Below are positions 47,532-56,518 of a stretch of 64,000 nt of DNA, piece by piece. Under the pieces are notes generated by a model. The model did no database searches and was not told the origin of the DNA. It was given only the letters and a program-made list of their open reading frames with translations. Every line of letters starts with the position of its first letter. Positions within the stretch are counted from its first letter, which is position 1. A program made the translations under genes and the position numbers. This DNA comes from G020348385 sp964410125 (GTDB taxonomy: Bacteria > Acidobacteriota > Aminicenantia > Aminicenantales > Aminicenantaceae), in assembly GCA_964410125.1 (NCBI GenBank), contig CAYPGQ010000013.1, positions 1 through 64,000 of the forward strand. The letters are read 5' to 3'.

Positions 47532-48764
47532 CTAAGACCTCAATGCTTCAACAGGGTCGAGGTTTGATGCGCGCCGCGCAGGAGCGAACCCGGAAATGAA
47601 TCCGATCAATCCCAAAAGCGTCACTGTGACTACAGCAACCTCCAATGAAAATGTGGGCTTCCCGATTTCCTCTTCGATACCAGTGGTGGGAAAAACGCTG
47701 ATAATCCCATAGGAGATGGCTAGGCCGATTGCTCCTCCTATGAGCGTGATCAGAAGCGTTTCGAACAAAAACTGGGAGAGGACAAATCTCTTTTTGGCTC
47801 CGACTGCCATTTTGAGGCCGACTTCTCTCGTTCTTTCCTCGACAACGACGTTCATGATATTGGAAACCCCGATTCCTCCTACGATAAGGGTAAAAGCACC
47901 AACAATCCCTAAAAATATATTAAATCCCAACTGGAATGCTGTGAAAAGCTTTTCTCCTTCGCTCATGTCCCAAACCCCGATGGCCTCTTCGTCGTCTGGA
48001 TGAAACCGATATTTTTTTGCGAGGACACCGAGGATATTTTTCTGCAATATCTCGTTCTGCCGGGGATCTTTACCCCGAATGACCATGTTGTTGACATATT
48101 TATGCCCAAATAACGCAGCAAAAGTCGTAGCAGGGATAAATGCAGCCGTTTCGTCTCGACTTCCATAACTTGAATTCTGTGTTTTTCCGATCAATACTCC
48201 AATGACTTGAAAAGGGACCGAATTCAACATGACCAAGCGCCCCACGGCCGGTTCATCCCCAAAGAGTTCCTGTTTAACCGTCGATCCTAGGAAAATTGAT
48301 CGTTTTTTATGTTCGATGTCTATCGGGTCGAGAAACCGTCCTCCCCTTTCCGGTATAGTATTCCTCATTTCCCCATAAACAGGATACACTCCTCGCAGAT
48401 ACACGGAATAGGTATTTTTTTCGCTCTTCAACTGCACACTTCCTCGTGCATATTCAGGGCTAATGTGTTTGATCTGGGAAATTTCCCTTTTGAGGAGAAA
48501 AGCATCGTCTTCACGAAAACGCATGCTTCTTCCTTTGTTGAGACCCTCGAAGGGCATGCTCGTCCTTCCCGGCCAGAGGATGATCAATCCCTCTCCCATG
48601 CCATGAAAACTTTTTTTCATCTGTCTTCCAAGTCCTACACCAAACCCCAACAGAAGGACGACAGAAATGGTTCCCCATGTGATCCCGAAAATGGTCAAAA
48701 AGGTTCTCAATTTTTGGGATCGGATATCCCGGAAAAATTGAGATATGAACATCAAGGATTTCAT
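47532..48764 (-). CDS. MacB-like single-unit ABC permease
   Basis: 410 residues, one MacB/FtsX unit with first helix LRTFLTIFGITWGTISVVLLLGF, periplasmic domain, and the signature VEERTREVGLKMAVGAKKR before the last helices; it ends LDPVEALRS. It overlaps the adaptor gene by four bases (ATGA) and lies 9 bp before the second permease. It probably forms a heterodimer with 46275 driven by the ATPase at 45590. Confidence 0.9.
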   Translation of the reverse strand: MKSLMFISQFFRDIRSQKLRTFLTIFGITWGTISVVLLLGFGVGLGRQMKKSFHGMGEGLIILWPGRTSMPFEGLNKGRSMRFREDDAFLLKREISQIKHISPEYARGSVQLKSEKNTYSVYLRGVYPVYGEMRNTIPERGGRFLDPIDIEHKKRSIFLGSTVKQELFGDEPAVGRLVMLNSVPFQVIGVLIGKTQNSSYGSRDETAAFIPATTFAALFGHKYVNNMVIRGKDPRQNEILQKNILGVLAKKYRFHPDDEEAIGVWDMSEGEKLFTAFQLGFNIFLGIVGAFTLIVGGIGVSNIMNVVVEERTREVGLKMAVGAKKRFVLSQFLFETLLITLIGGAIGLAISYGIISVFPTTGIEEEIGKPTFSLEVAVVTVTLLGLIGFISGFAPARRASNLDPVEALRS

Positions 48765-49852
48765 TTGATTTCCTTGGGAGGATTTTCCACGACTTCGTCC
48801 CCTTGGCTTAACCCTTCGAGAATTTCCACATTTATGCCGTCACTCAAACCGGTTTTTATTTCCTTTTTTTCGATCTCACCGGCTGCATTCTGCACCTCGA
48901 CATACGTGTGATTCTCCTCAAACACCACCAATCTCTCTGGAATAAATAAAGAATCCGCTGCTTTGTTGATTAAAAGTTCAGCATTGGCAGAATACCCTGC
49001 CCTTATGACCTTATTTCCCTTTTTCGTGATTTCGATCTCTACATCAAATAGAGTGGCATTTTCCTGCTTTTTTGCCTTTGGAGAAATCCTGGACAGCATT
49101 CCCCAAATATCCTCGTCAGGAATAGCCCCAATTTTCAACTCTGCTTCCATACCCTGTTCGAGTTTTCCCACGTCGATCTCATCCACTGTGCCTTTGAAGA
49201 TAAGACTATCCATATCTGCCAACAGGAGCAATTCGGTTCCCGCTTGGTAGGAAGTCAACGGAACGACGGGATCTCCTTCATTGACTCTTCTTTCCAGAAC
49301 AGTCCCGGCTACCGGCGACTTGATGACCGTATCCACTTGACGATCCGCCACTTTCGTGCTTCCTAGATCGATCAAAGCCAATCTTTCCTGAGCCATGTTT
49401 AGCCTCAGTTTGGACAGGGTGTATTCGTTTTCTGCTATGTCAAAATCCCTTTGAGAGATCAACTGTGATTCTAGGAGTGTTTTCATGCGATCATACTCGT
49501 TTTTCGCATTTTCGAAATTGGCCAAAGCGATTTCAGAGTTCCTTTTGGCTTCGGCATATTCGAGAGGCGTGGGATCGGGTTTGATATCCATCAGAGGCTG
49601 ACCTGCTTTGACAATATTCCCGACTTCGACAAAAACGTTTTTGACGATCCCGGAAATCTTGGATTTCACGGCAATTTCCTTTTTAGGCTCGATCCTCCCT
49701 ATAGCCAGAGCTTTCTCGACAATATCTCCCCGTTCGACCTGTATTAATCGGATGCCATTTTCTTCACCATTGTTTTTGGTCTTGGCTGCAATAAACACAG
49801 CAATGGATATGACGGCGAGGATTATCACCACTATCAGAATCTTCTTAAACAT
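48761..49852 (-). CDS. MacA-like periplasmic adaptor protein
   Basis: 363 residues. Signal-anchor MFKKILIVVIILAVISIAVFIAA, lipoyl halves (KSKISGIVKNVFVEVGNIVKAGQPL and VIKSPVAGTVLERRVNEGDPV) around a coiled coil near residues 95-160, then the barrel and membrane-proximal domains. AGGAGG lies five bases before the ATG. First gene of the MacA/MacB-like exporter operon; no TolC is present locally, so the copy at 5988 or another one would be used. Its upstream region overlaps a superoxide reductase pseudogene. Confidence 0.92.
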   Translation of the reverse strand: MFKKILIVVIILAVISIAVFIAAKTKNNGEENGIRLIQVERGDIVEKALAIGRIEPKKEIAVKSKISGIVKNVFVEVGNIVKAGQPLMDIKPDPTPLEYAEAKRNSEIALANFENAKNEYDRMKTLLESQLISQRDFDIAENEYTLSKLRLNMAQERLALIDLGSTKVADRQVDTVIKSPVAGTVLERRVNEGDPVVPLTSYQAGTELLLLADMDSLIFKGTVDEIDVGKLEQGMEAELKIGAIPDEDIWGMLSRISPKAKKQENATLFDVEIEITKKGNKVIRAGYSANAELLINKAADSLFIPERLVVFEENHTYVEVQNAAGEIEKKEIKTGLSDGINVEILEGLSQGDEVVENPPKEIK

Positions 49853-49874
49853 AGAGGCCTCCTCTATTGTATTC

Positions 49875-50126
49875 TCTCAATGATATACGCACAGGAGCAG
49901 GAAAAAGTTCCCACATCTGGTTTTCCCAAATGCCATGAAGATTGCATCTTTCTATGGCAATCAGATCATGACCATGATCGAAAGCCACGACAAACTTTAC
50001 CCGAGGAACAATTAATCTCGGTTCCAATATCCGACTTCAATATTCACTTCGAATGGTTCCCCTTTTTTTACTTTTACCGGTGCTTCGATGATAGGGGTGT
50101 GTTTCTTTTCCAGATTGATTCCTCAT
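49875..50126 (-). pseudogene. Superoxide reductase (neelaredoxin-like) pseudogene
   Basis: Two frames together recall a superoxide reductase. One, from 50122, reads HTPIIEAPVKVKKGEPFEVN and stops after GYWNRD. The other, to about 49880, reads PRVKFVVAFDHGHDLIAIE followed by CNLHGIWE, the CNxHG iron-ligand motif. The middle of the enzyme, with the HP...H histidine ligands, is missing and the two parts are out of frame. An internal deletion and frameshift have therefore inactivated the gene. The enzyme reduces superoxide in anaerobes, which fits the inferred lifestyle. Confidence 0.65.
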
Positions 50127-50167
50127 TGATATTACTAGTGATATGAAATTTATGGCAAGATTCAACT

Positions 50168-50199
50168 ACCGAAATATCATGATTCTTCGGTATTTCGGT
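50168..50199. terminator. Inverted repeat after small Cys-rich gene
   Basis: ACCGAAATA-N14-TATTTCGGT is a perfect 9-bp inverted repeat 13 bp beyond the end of the small Cys-rich gene on the minus strand. It is a plausible terminator or operator; no clear T run follows on the minus strand. Confidence 0.35.
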
Positions 50200-50211
50200 A
50201 AGGAATAAAGA

Positions 50212-50388
50212 TTATTTTTTTGTTTCTGTCTCTCTTTTTTCGTCTTTTTTTTCTTTTTTCCAATAGTCCATACAGTCTACGCTGCAAAAATGGAGGACGT
50301 ATTCCTCCCCTTCTGCATGCACGGCTGTGGCCTTCGGAATCATCTTCTTGCACACATGACACGCAATTTTTTCTTCATTCTCGCTCAT
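50212..50388 (-). CDS. Small Cys-rich (TRASH-like) metal-binding protein
   Basis: 58 residues from an ATG with AAAGGA six bases upstream. Cys10 and Cys13 (CHVC), His33, and Cys35 with Cys39 (FCSVDC) form a likely single metal site; the tail is a charged Lys/Glu helix. The CxxC...FCSxxC pattern resembles TRASH-like and other small zinc-binding domains that handle metals. No clear partner gene. An in-frame ATG seven codons earlier is possible. Confidence 0.6.
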   Translation of the reverse strand: MSENEEKIACHVCKKMIPKATAVHAEGEEYVLHFCSVDCMDYWKKEKKDEKRETETKK

Positions 50389-50820
50389 TGTAAATCCTTT
50401 CCTCTTCATTATAGCAAAAAATCTCGGTTCTCTTCCATATTGTTTAGGTAAGTTATAATAGAAAAAAACCTCAGGCATGTCCACAGCGCCATTGAGGATC
50501 CAGCCTTCCCGATTCGTTCTTCGAGGGTAACAATATGGCGATAGCCCCATATTGTCGGCGATGTTGTATTGAGCACGACTTTGCCAAAAGATAAGAGTTC
50601 CGCACAAGCACGGGAACAAAGGATAGAGTTGTAGAGTTCAGGAGTTAACGAGCGCAGTTCATAGCCGCCGAGAAGGGCGATGAGGGAATGGCGTTAAAGA
50701 TCGTCACTAGAGCAAAGGACATGCCTGAGGCAAAAAAAAACGTTGGAAGTAATACCCACACAAAATGGAAGAGAACCAAAACCTCTAAATCCATAAAGAT
50801 TTTAAAACCGTCAGGCTAGT
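50389..50820. other. 432-bp gap without a gene, with a REP-like palindrome
   Basis: No convincing frame is present. ACAATATGG (50530-50538) and CCATATTGT (50547-50555) form a perfect 9-bp palindrome. The 19 bases 50520-50538 recur exactly at 63805-63823 at the edge of another hairpin, which marks both as members of one dispersed repeat family. Confidence 0.5.
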
Positions 50821-51672
50821 TCAGGCTAAAGCAACAAAGGAAAATTTGTTGTCTTTCTGTATAATCCTTCCAAAAAAGAACTGGGCATCATGGACAAAAG
50901 CAACGATCCATTCCTCAGCTATGGCATATTCGAAGTACTTTTTTTTATTTGCGAGAGTTTCTAAAGGATAAAGGTCATAACTCATAATGTATGATAGGCC
51001 CGTATGTGCGGACATCGGCACCATATCTCCTAAAAAAAACAACACCTCATTAACTGAGGAAATTTTCACGCATTGGTGATGGGCCGTATGTCCGGGCGCC
51101 AATAGAACCTCTACTCCTTGAGTGATCGGTGTGTTTCCTTCTACCAGTCGAAGACAACCATGCTCTTCCAGAGGGAGGAAGTTGTTGCGCATGTAGCTCG
51201 GTTTGTCCCTAAAACAGGGATCCAGAGCATACTCCCATTCGCCCTTTTGGATGATGTATTGGGCCTTCGGAAAAGTCGGAATCCATTCGCCTTCATCATT
51301 TTGGAATGTATTTCCCCCACAATGGTCGAAATGTAGGTGAGTGTTAATTACATAATCGATGTCTTCGGGATTGAAACCAAGATTTTTGATCTCCTCTAAA
51401 AGACCGGGTTCTCTTTCCACAGAGTAAAAATGTGTAACCTTTGCGTCTAGCCCTGGACCGATGCCCGTCTCGATGAGGACCAAAGCCTGCTCTGTCTTGA
51501 TGAGTAGGGAGTTGAGCCCCATTTTGATCCGGTTTTGTTCATCGGGAGCATAAATTTTCTCCCACAACACTTTGGGAACCACTCCGAACATCGTGCCGCC
51601 ATCCAGGTAGAAATATCCATCACGCAAACCATAAATTGTGAATTTCCCCAGAGATATTTTATCGACTGTCAT
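50821..51672 (-). CDS. Metallo-beta-lactamase-fold hydrolase
   Basis: 283 residues with the zinc motif THLHFDHCGGN near residue 110, then LLAPGHTAHHQCV and FLGDMVPMSAH. This is the lactonase/glyoxalase-like group of the fold, probably cytoplasmic; the substrate is not evident. Its start overlaps the nuoI stop by four bases (ATGA), so it is translated with the complex I operon, in the place where nuoJ would be expected. A link to respiration or redox metabolite repair is inference. Confidence 0.88.
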   Translation of the reverse strand: MTVDKISLGKFTIYGLRDGYFYLDGGTMFGVVPKVLWEKIYAPDEQNRIKMGLNSLLIKTEQALVLIETGIGPGLDAKVTHFYSVEREPGLLEEIKNLGFNPEDIDYVINTHLHFDHCGGNTFQNDEGEWIPTFPKAQYIIQKGEWEYALDPCFRDKPSYMRNNFLPLEEHGCLRLVEGNTPITQGVEVLLAPGHTAHHQCVKISSVNEVLFFLGDMVPMSAHTGLSYIMSYDLYPLETLANKKKYFEYAIAEEWIVAFVHDAQFFFGRIIQKDNKFSFVALA

Positions 51673-52142
51673 CCCGTGAGTTTTTCGAGATCATAAATCA
51701 AGTTGTCGCGGGAGTACTCAGCGAACTCGATCTTCCCTGTATCCATTCGGATCGCATCCTCTGGACAAGCCTCCACACAAAATCCACAAAAACAGCACCG
51801 GCTTAGGTCAATGACAAATGTGGACGGATACTTTTGGATCTCAGGATCAGGATCTTCAGCGGCTTCCACAAAGATGCATTCCGAAGGACATACGGTCATA
51901 CAGAGCATGCAGGCCACACAACGTGGTTTGCCATCTTCCCTTTTAAGGAGTCTGTGCAAACTTCTATATCTGGATGCAATCTTTCTTTTCTCCTCAGGGT
52001 ACTGGATCGTAACAGCTCCCTTTCTTTTTGTTTTTATCCTAAAAAGTTTCAGAGTGTGGAACCACATATTCACCATAAAATGGCGCGTTGTGATAATACT
52101 TCCCTTTATAATCTCGATAAAATGACCTAATGCTTTAATCAT
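51669..52142 (-). CDS. nuoI: NADH-quinone oxidoreductase subunit I (ferredoxin-like)
   Basis: 157 residues with two [4Fe-4S] motifs, CVACMLCMTVCP and CCFCGFCVEACP (about residues 74-85 and 114-125). It carries electrons from the NuoG/NuoE/NuoF arm towards NuoB. The N-terminal 50 residues form the amphipathic membrane contact. It overlaps nuoH by four bases. Confidence 0.93.
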   Translation of the reverse strand: MIKALGHFIEIIKGSIITTRHFMVNMWFHTLKLFRIKTKRKGAVTIQYPEEKRKIASRYRSLHRLLKREDGKPRCVACMLCMTVCPSECIFVEAAEDPDPEIQKYPSTFVIDLSRCCFCGFCVEACPEDAIRMDTGKIEFAEYSRDNLIYDLEKLTG

Positions 52143-53218
52143 CCTATTAAACTCATTAAAATCGCAGTTCCGGCGATATTGAACAAACTAAGAGGCACCA
52201 GTAATTTCCAACCCAAATCCATCACCTGATCGTACCGGAATCGCGGGTAGGTCCAGCGGATCAAAATTTGAAGCCAGCAGAAAAAGAAGACTTTCAAATT
52301 GAATGCCAAAACTTGGAAGGCTACCACTATCCCGTGGGGCAAAAGCCACTCCCCTCCCCAAGGAAAATGGAATCCATCGGCATACAACCAGGGAACCTGC
52401 CACCCCCCGAAGAACAGAGTCGTCAAGAGGCAGGATATTATCAGCACTTCCATGAAGTCCGTGAACATAAAGAGCCCCCACTTGAGTCCAGAGTATTCGG
52501 TGAAAAATCCGACGATTTCATTTTCTCCCTCCGGAAGATCAAACGGAACTCTCTTGGTTTCGGCAAGTGCTGCGAAGAAAAAGATCAACAATCCCAATGG
52601 CTGGAGAAATACACCCCATTTGGGAAGCCATCCCCAAAGCAATTCACCCTGGAAGTGGACGATTGCCGAGAGTTTCAAAGATGGATAAACCAGAATCAGG
52701 CCGATCAAAGAAAGACCCAATGCTACCTCGTATGAGATGAGCTGAGCCGCTCCTCTCATTCCTCCGATAAGTGTGTATCTGTTATTCGAACTCCAACCGG
52801 CAAGAATGATGCCGTAGATCCCCAGTGATAACATGGCCAGCACAAACAGCAGGCTCACATTAAAGTCAACGATTTGAAGTTTGATCTCTTGTCCTCCGAT
52901 CCGGAGAACATCCCCAAAGGGGATTGCTGAGATCGTTATAGCCACGAAAAAAAAGGAAATGAAAGGGGCTAGATTATGCAGGAATTTTCTCGAGAAGCTT
53001 GGAGTGAAATCTTCCTTAAAAATCATCTTGATGGCATCGGCAAATGGTTGAAAAAGCCCGATGACACGAAACTTCCAGATATTGGCTCTATTTGCTCCGA
53101 TCCTATCCTGGATGACAGCACTTTCTTTTCTCTCTACCCAGGTCAAATACAGGGCTATCACAAGGAACCAGACCAGTGCACAGATAATCTTAATCAGTAT
53201 AATAATCCAGTCACTCAC
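52139..53218 (-). CDS. nuoH: NADH-quinone oxidoreductase subunit H
   Basis: 359 residues with about eight membrane helices. The conserved quinone-site loop (WVERKESAVIQDRIGANRA near residues 27-45) and ETKRVPFDLPEGENEIVGFFTEYSGLKW near 220-250 identify it. It anchors the peripheral arm and forms part of the quinone chamber. It overlaps nuoG and nuoI by four bases each. Confidence 0.95.
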   Translation of the reverse strand: MSDWIIILIKIICALVWFLVIALYLTWVERKESAVIQDRIGANRANIWKFRVIGLFQPFADAIKMIFKEDFTPSFSRKFLHNLAPFISFFFVAITISAIPFGDVLRIGGQEIKLQIVDFNVSLLFVLAMLSLGIYGIILAGWSSNNRYTLIGGMRGAAQLISYEVALGLSLIGLILVYPSLKLSAIVHFQGELLWGWLPKWGVFLQPLGLLIFFFAALAETKRVPFDLPEGENEIVGFFTEYSGLKWGLFMFTDFMEVLIISCLLTTLFFGGWQVPWLYADGFHFPWGGEWLLPHGIVVAFQVLAFNLKVFFFCWLQILIRWTYPRFRYDQVMDLGWKLLVPLSLFNIAGTAILMSLIG

Positions 53219-54765
53219 TGTTCTTCTCGAAAAAACGAATTTTCTTTTTTCATCACTTCTTGAATGCTTTCTGGAGATGAAAATTGGTCATAAAAACCTA
53301 AAGTTAACGCTAATTTATTGCCTAATTCCACGAGAAATTGCCATGCAGCCTTGCAATCCTCCGGGGCATCCAATGCAGGATAGAAACATTGCACACTCCC
53401 TACAATATTGGTCAGGGAGCCTGCCTTTTCAGCGATCAACGACATGGGCAAAACGATATCGAATGAGGAGTTGATTTCATGAGTGTGGGATGTAAAAAGG
53501 ACTGTTTTTTCTATCTTGTCCAAAGCGGTCTTTAGCGGGCTAAGGTCCGAATCATCCTTAATAGGAGAAGCAAAAACAAAAAGTAAATCAACATCTTCTA
53601 AAAATTTTTCCCAATCGGCAGGCTGCAAATCAAACCCAAGCTCTTTTGCGCCTCGTCTATTTGGCGTTCTTTCAGCAGTTAAGAGGAAATCGTCTGCGGC
53701 TTCCTCTGGTGGATCGAGGAAACAGATTTTTTCGATGTTGATGTCATTACGGAATATTTTATCTATAAGGAATAACTCTTCGTTCGACAGCCACGATTGG
53801 AGAATAAGCCCTATGTGAGCTGATCTCTTCATATGATATAGACGTCCTATTTCCCCTGCAATAAGGGATGTGATTTCTGGCCATGAGTGAGAACCCGGGG
53901 AGTTGTTCACGACAATTTTATCGAGTCTGTCCTGATCGAGATAGGAATATTCATATCGGCCTTTATCACAAATCCAGAATCCATTGATCATCTGATTTTC
54001 TCGAGTTCGAATCCTGTATACCCTTTTTGGAAGTGAAAACCGAGAAAATCCCTGATGGGAATCCACATAGATGTTGCACCCTCTGCTGCACAGAGGACAA
54101 ATGGATTCACGGCTCTGCAAAAACCAAGATCGAGTTTTGAACCTAAAATCCTTGTCAGTGATAGCACCAACAGGACAGATTTCTGCCAAGTTGCCGGAAT
54201 AATTATTGTCAACAAGAATCCCCTCATACGTGCTCACTTCTGTATGGATGCCACGTTGGAAGACACCCAATTCTTCCGTTTTTGTTATTTCTCTGAGGAA
54301 GCGGACACACCGGCGGCATAACACACATCGCTCCTGGTCATGAACAAGATTTTTCCCTATCTCGATCTTTTTCTGCCTCCTCTCTTTTTCCTCATTGAAT
54401 TCGCTCTCGAATAATCCGTACTCTTCATAATAATCTTGAAGCTTGCATTCTCCTGCCTTGTCACAGATCGGGCAATCGATCGGATGTTCAGCCAGTAGGC
54501 ACTCCAAAACTCCTTTTCGCGCTTCAGCGACTCTTTCGGTTTTCGTGAATATCTTCATTCCTTCCCGTACTTGAGTAGAACACGCCAATTCCAGTTTGGG
54601 AATCCCTTCAATCTCAACCAAACACATCCGGCAGGTACCTTCAGGGATAAACGCTTTGTGATAACAGAGATGAGGGATCTGCAGGCCGGCACTTTCAGCA
54701 GCTTCCAGTATGGTTGTGCCCTCTGCAACATCAATCTCTCTCTCATCGATAAAAATTTTCGCCAT
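53215..54765 (-). CDS. nuoG: NADH-quinone oxidoreductase subunit G, short form
   Basis: 516 residues, much shorter than the 700-900 of typical NuoG. The N-terminus has the [2Fe-2S] ligands (CYHKAFIPEGTCRMC), the next cluster (CPICDKAGEC), the His-Cys3 motif (VHDQERCVLCRRCVRF) and CPLCSRGCNIYV. The remaining 260 residues are a reduced molybdopterin-oxidoreductase-like domain; most of the C-terminal part of the long form is missing. It ends by a four-base overlap with nuoH, so the length is natural and not a frameshift. Confidence 0.9.
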   Translation of the reverse strand: MAKIFIDEREIDVAEGTTILEAAESAGLQIPHLCYHKAFIPEGTCRMCLVEIEGIPKLELACSTQVREGMKIFTKTERVAEARKGVLECLLAEHPIDCPICDKAGECKLQDYYEEYGLFESEFNEEKERRQKKIEIGKNLVHDQERCVLCRRCVRFLREITKTEELGVFQRGIHTEVSTYEGILVDNNYSGNLAEICPVGAITDKDFRFKTRSWFLQSRESICPLCSRGCNIYVDSHQGFSRFSLPKRVYRIRTRENQMINGFWICDKGRYEYSYLDQDRLDKIVVNNSPGSHSWPEITSLIAGEIGRLYHMKRSAHIGLILQSWLSNEELFLIDKIFRNDINIEKICFLDPPEEAADDFLLTAERTPNRRGAKELGFDLQPADWEKFLEDVDLLFVFASPIKDDSDLSPLKTALDKIEKTVLFTSHTHEINSSFDIVLPMSLIAEKAGSLTNIVGSVQCFYPALDAPEDCKAAWQFLVELGNKLALTLGFYDQFSSPESIQEVMKKENSFFREEQ

Positions 54766-54785
54766 CTCCTATATTTCTCCTGACT

Positions 54786-56039
54786 TCAGTTTCCTAAAGG
54801 AATATAAGATTCAAGTTCATCACGAAATTTCTGTATGATGGACAAAACGGGCATGGCAGCTGCATCTCCCAACGGACACAGAGTTTTGCCCAACATGTTG
54901 TTTGCTAACTGGATAATTTTATCCAAATCTTCTCTTTTTCCGTTTCCATCGGCCATCCGTTTAACAATCTTGTTTATCCACGAATTCCCGATCCGACAGG
55001 GTGTGCACTGGCCACATGATTCATGGGAATAAAAATTTGTGACACGCTTCAGCACATCCAACATGGATGTTTCCTCATCGATCACAATAATCGCGGCCGA
55101 CCCCAGCATGGATTCGGCTTCTACCAATGAATCGAAATCCATGTTGATATCGATTTCTTCAGCCGTCAAGATTGGAGCGGACATGCCCCCCGGAATGACA
55201 GCTTTCAGCTTTTTGCCTTCTACCATCCCGCCTGCATGCTGGATGATGATTTCTTTTAAGTTTGTTCCTACGGGTAACTCATAGATTCCAGGCTTTTTCA
55301 CCATTCCGCTGACGCCAAAAATCCGGGTTCCGCCATCCTTCGGCAGGCCTGCTTTACAAAACCAGGCTGCTCCATTGAGAATGATAGAGGGAATATTCGA
55401 AACGGTTTCCACATTATTTATCACTGTCGGGCAACCAAAGAGTCCGACGGATGCTGGAAAAGGGGGTTTCAAACGCGGATTTCCTCTCTTCCCTTCGAGA
55501 GATTCCAATAGTGCGGTTTCTTCTCCACAAATGTAGGCACCTGCTCCTCTATGGACATAAATGTCAAGTTTAAACCCGCTTCCCAATATATCCTTGCCCA
55601 GGAAACCCTTATCGTATGCTTCAGAAATAGCTTGCTCCAGGCGCAGGGCCACAGCTTCGTACTCTCCTCGTATGTATATGAATGCTGTATTGATGCCCAC
55701 ACAATAGGATGTGATGATTATTCCTTCTATTAGAAGATGAGGGTTATGGGACATGATGTACCGGTCTTTGAATGTTCCCGGCTCTCCTTCATCCGCGTTT
55801 ACACACAAGTATTTTGACTTTTCGATATCCTTGGGAACAAATCCCCATTTCACACCGGCAGGAAATCCTGCTCCCCCTCTTCCCCTCAAGTTGGCAGCCT
55901 TTACTTCCTCAAGGATCTCATCCGCCTTCATCTCCGCAAAAGCCTTTTTTACAGCTTCATATCCCTTGTTTTTCAGATAGACATCTATTTTGAACAGATT
56001 TTCAAGGCCAAATTGTTTGGTTAATATTTTATCTGCCAC
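54786..56039 (-). CDS. nuoF: NADH-quinone oxidoreductase subunit F (NADH/FMN-binding)
   Basis: 417 residues. RGRGGAGFPAGVKW is the NADH/FMN site, GAGAYICGEETALLESLEG follows, and the [4Fe-4S] N3 ligands are in SCGQCTPCRIG with a later CPLGD. It is the electron input unit. It lies 5 bp after nuoE and 20 bp before nuoG, so the E-F-G NADH dehydrogenase module is complete. Confidence 0.95.
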   Translation of the reverse strand: MADKILTKQFGLENLFKIDVYLKNKGYEAVKKAFAEMKADEILEEVKAANLRGRGGAGFPAGVKWGFVPKDIEKSKYLCVNADEGEPGTFKDRYIMSHNPHLLIEGIIITSYCVGINTAFIYIRGEYEAVALRLEQAISEAYDKGFLGKDILGSGFKLDIYVHRGAGAYICGEETALLESLEGKRGNPRLKPPFPASVGLFGCPTVINNVETVSNIPSIILNGAAWFCKAGLPKDGGTRIFGVSGMVKKPGIYELPVGTNLKEIIIQHAGGMVEGKKLKAVIPGGMSAPILTAEEIDINMDFDSLVEAESMLGSAAIIVIDEETSMLDVLKRVTNFYSHESCGQCTPCRIGNSWINKIVKRMADGNGKREDLDKIIQLANNMLGKTLCPLGDAAAMPVLSIIQKFRDELESYIPLGN

Positions 56040-56044
56040 TTTAT

Positions 56045-56518
56045 CTACTCTAGGTTATCCAAAATATTGTCGATTTTTCCCTTATCTAAATTCCCATAAT
56101 AGTCAAAGTTGATCATCATACAGGGAGCTTGTTCACAAGCACCAAGACATTCAACGGTCGTGAGCGTGAATTTTTGATCCGATGTTGTCTCCCCCACTTC
56201 GATTCCCAATTTATCCTTCAAGTGATCGATTAGGGATTCTGCTCCCAATAGACTACAACTCAAGTTGGAGCAGACTTGGATGTGATACTTCCCCACCTCT
56301 TTTTGATTGAACATGGTGTAGAATGTCACCACTTCTTTGATTTTTATCGGTTTGATATTCAATAAATGCGCTATTTGCTTTTCTTCCTGCTGGGAGATAA
56401 AACCCTTTTCACCCTGAACAAGATGCAAAACAGGGAGAAGTGCAGCCTCTTTGCTTGCGTAGCGAGAGGCGATCTCCTCAATTTTTTTCTTCGTTTGATC
56501 AGTCAATTCTGGGCTCAT
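56045..56518 (-). CDS. nuoE: NADH-quinone oxidoreductase subunit E
   Basis: 157 residues with the thioredoxin-like [2Fe-2S] domain: VCSNLSCSLLG, then VECLGACEQAPCMMIN. The N-terminal helical domain (KKIEEIASRYASKEAALLPVLHLVQ) is typical. It overlaps nuoD by four bases. Confidence 0.93.
   Translation of the reverse strand: MSPELTDQTKKKIEEIASRYASKEAALLPVLHLVQGEKGFISQQEEKQIAHLLNIKPIKIKEVVTFYTMFNQKEVGKYHIQVCSNLSCSLLGAESLIDHLKDKLGIEVGETTSDQKFTLTTVECLGACEQAPCMMINFDYYGNLDKGKIDNILDNLE

Noticed and set aside
49880..50146. An 88-codon plus-strand frame
   Set aside because: The opposite strand carries recognisable superoxide reductase segments, so this is its shadow.
50412..50619. N-terminal extension of the small Cys-rich protein to 50619
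   Set aside because: The extension crosses a REP-like palindrome, and the ATG at 50388 has a good ribosome site and gives a compact metal-binding protein.
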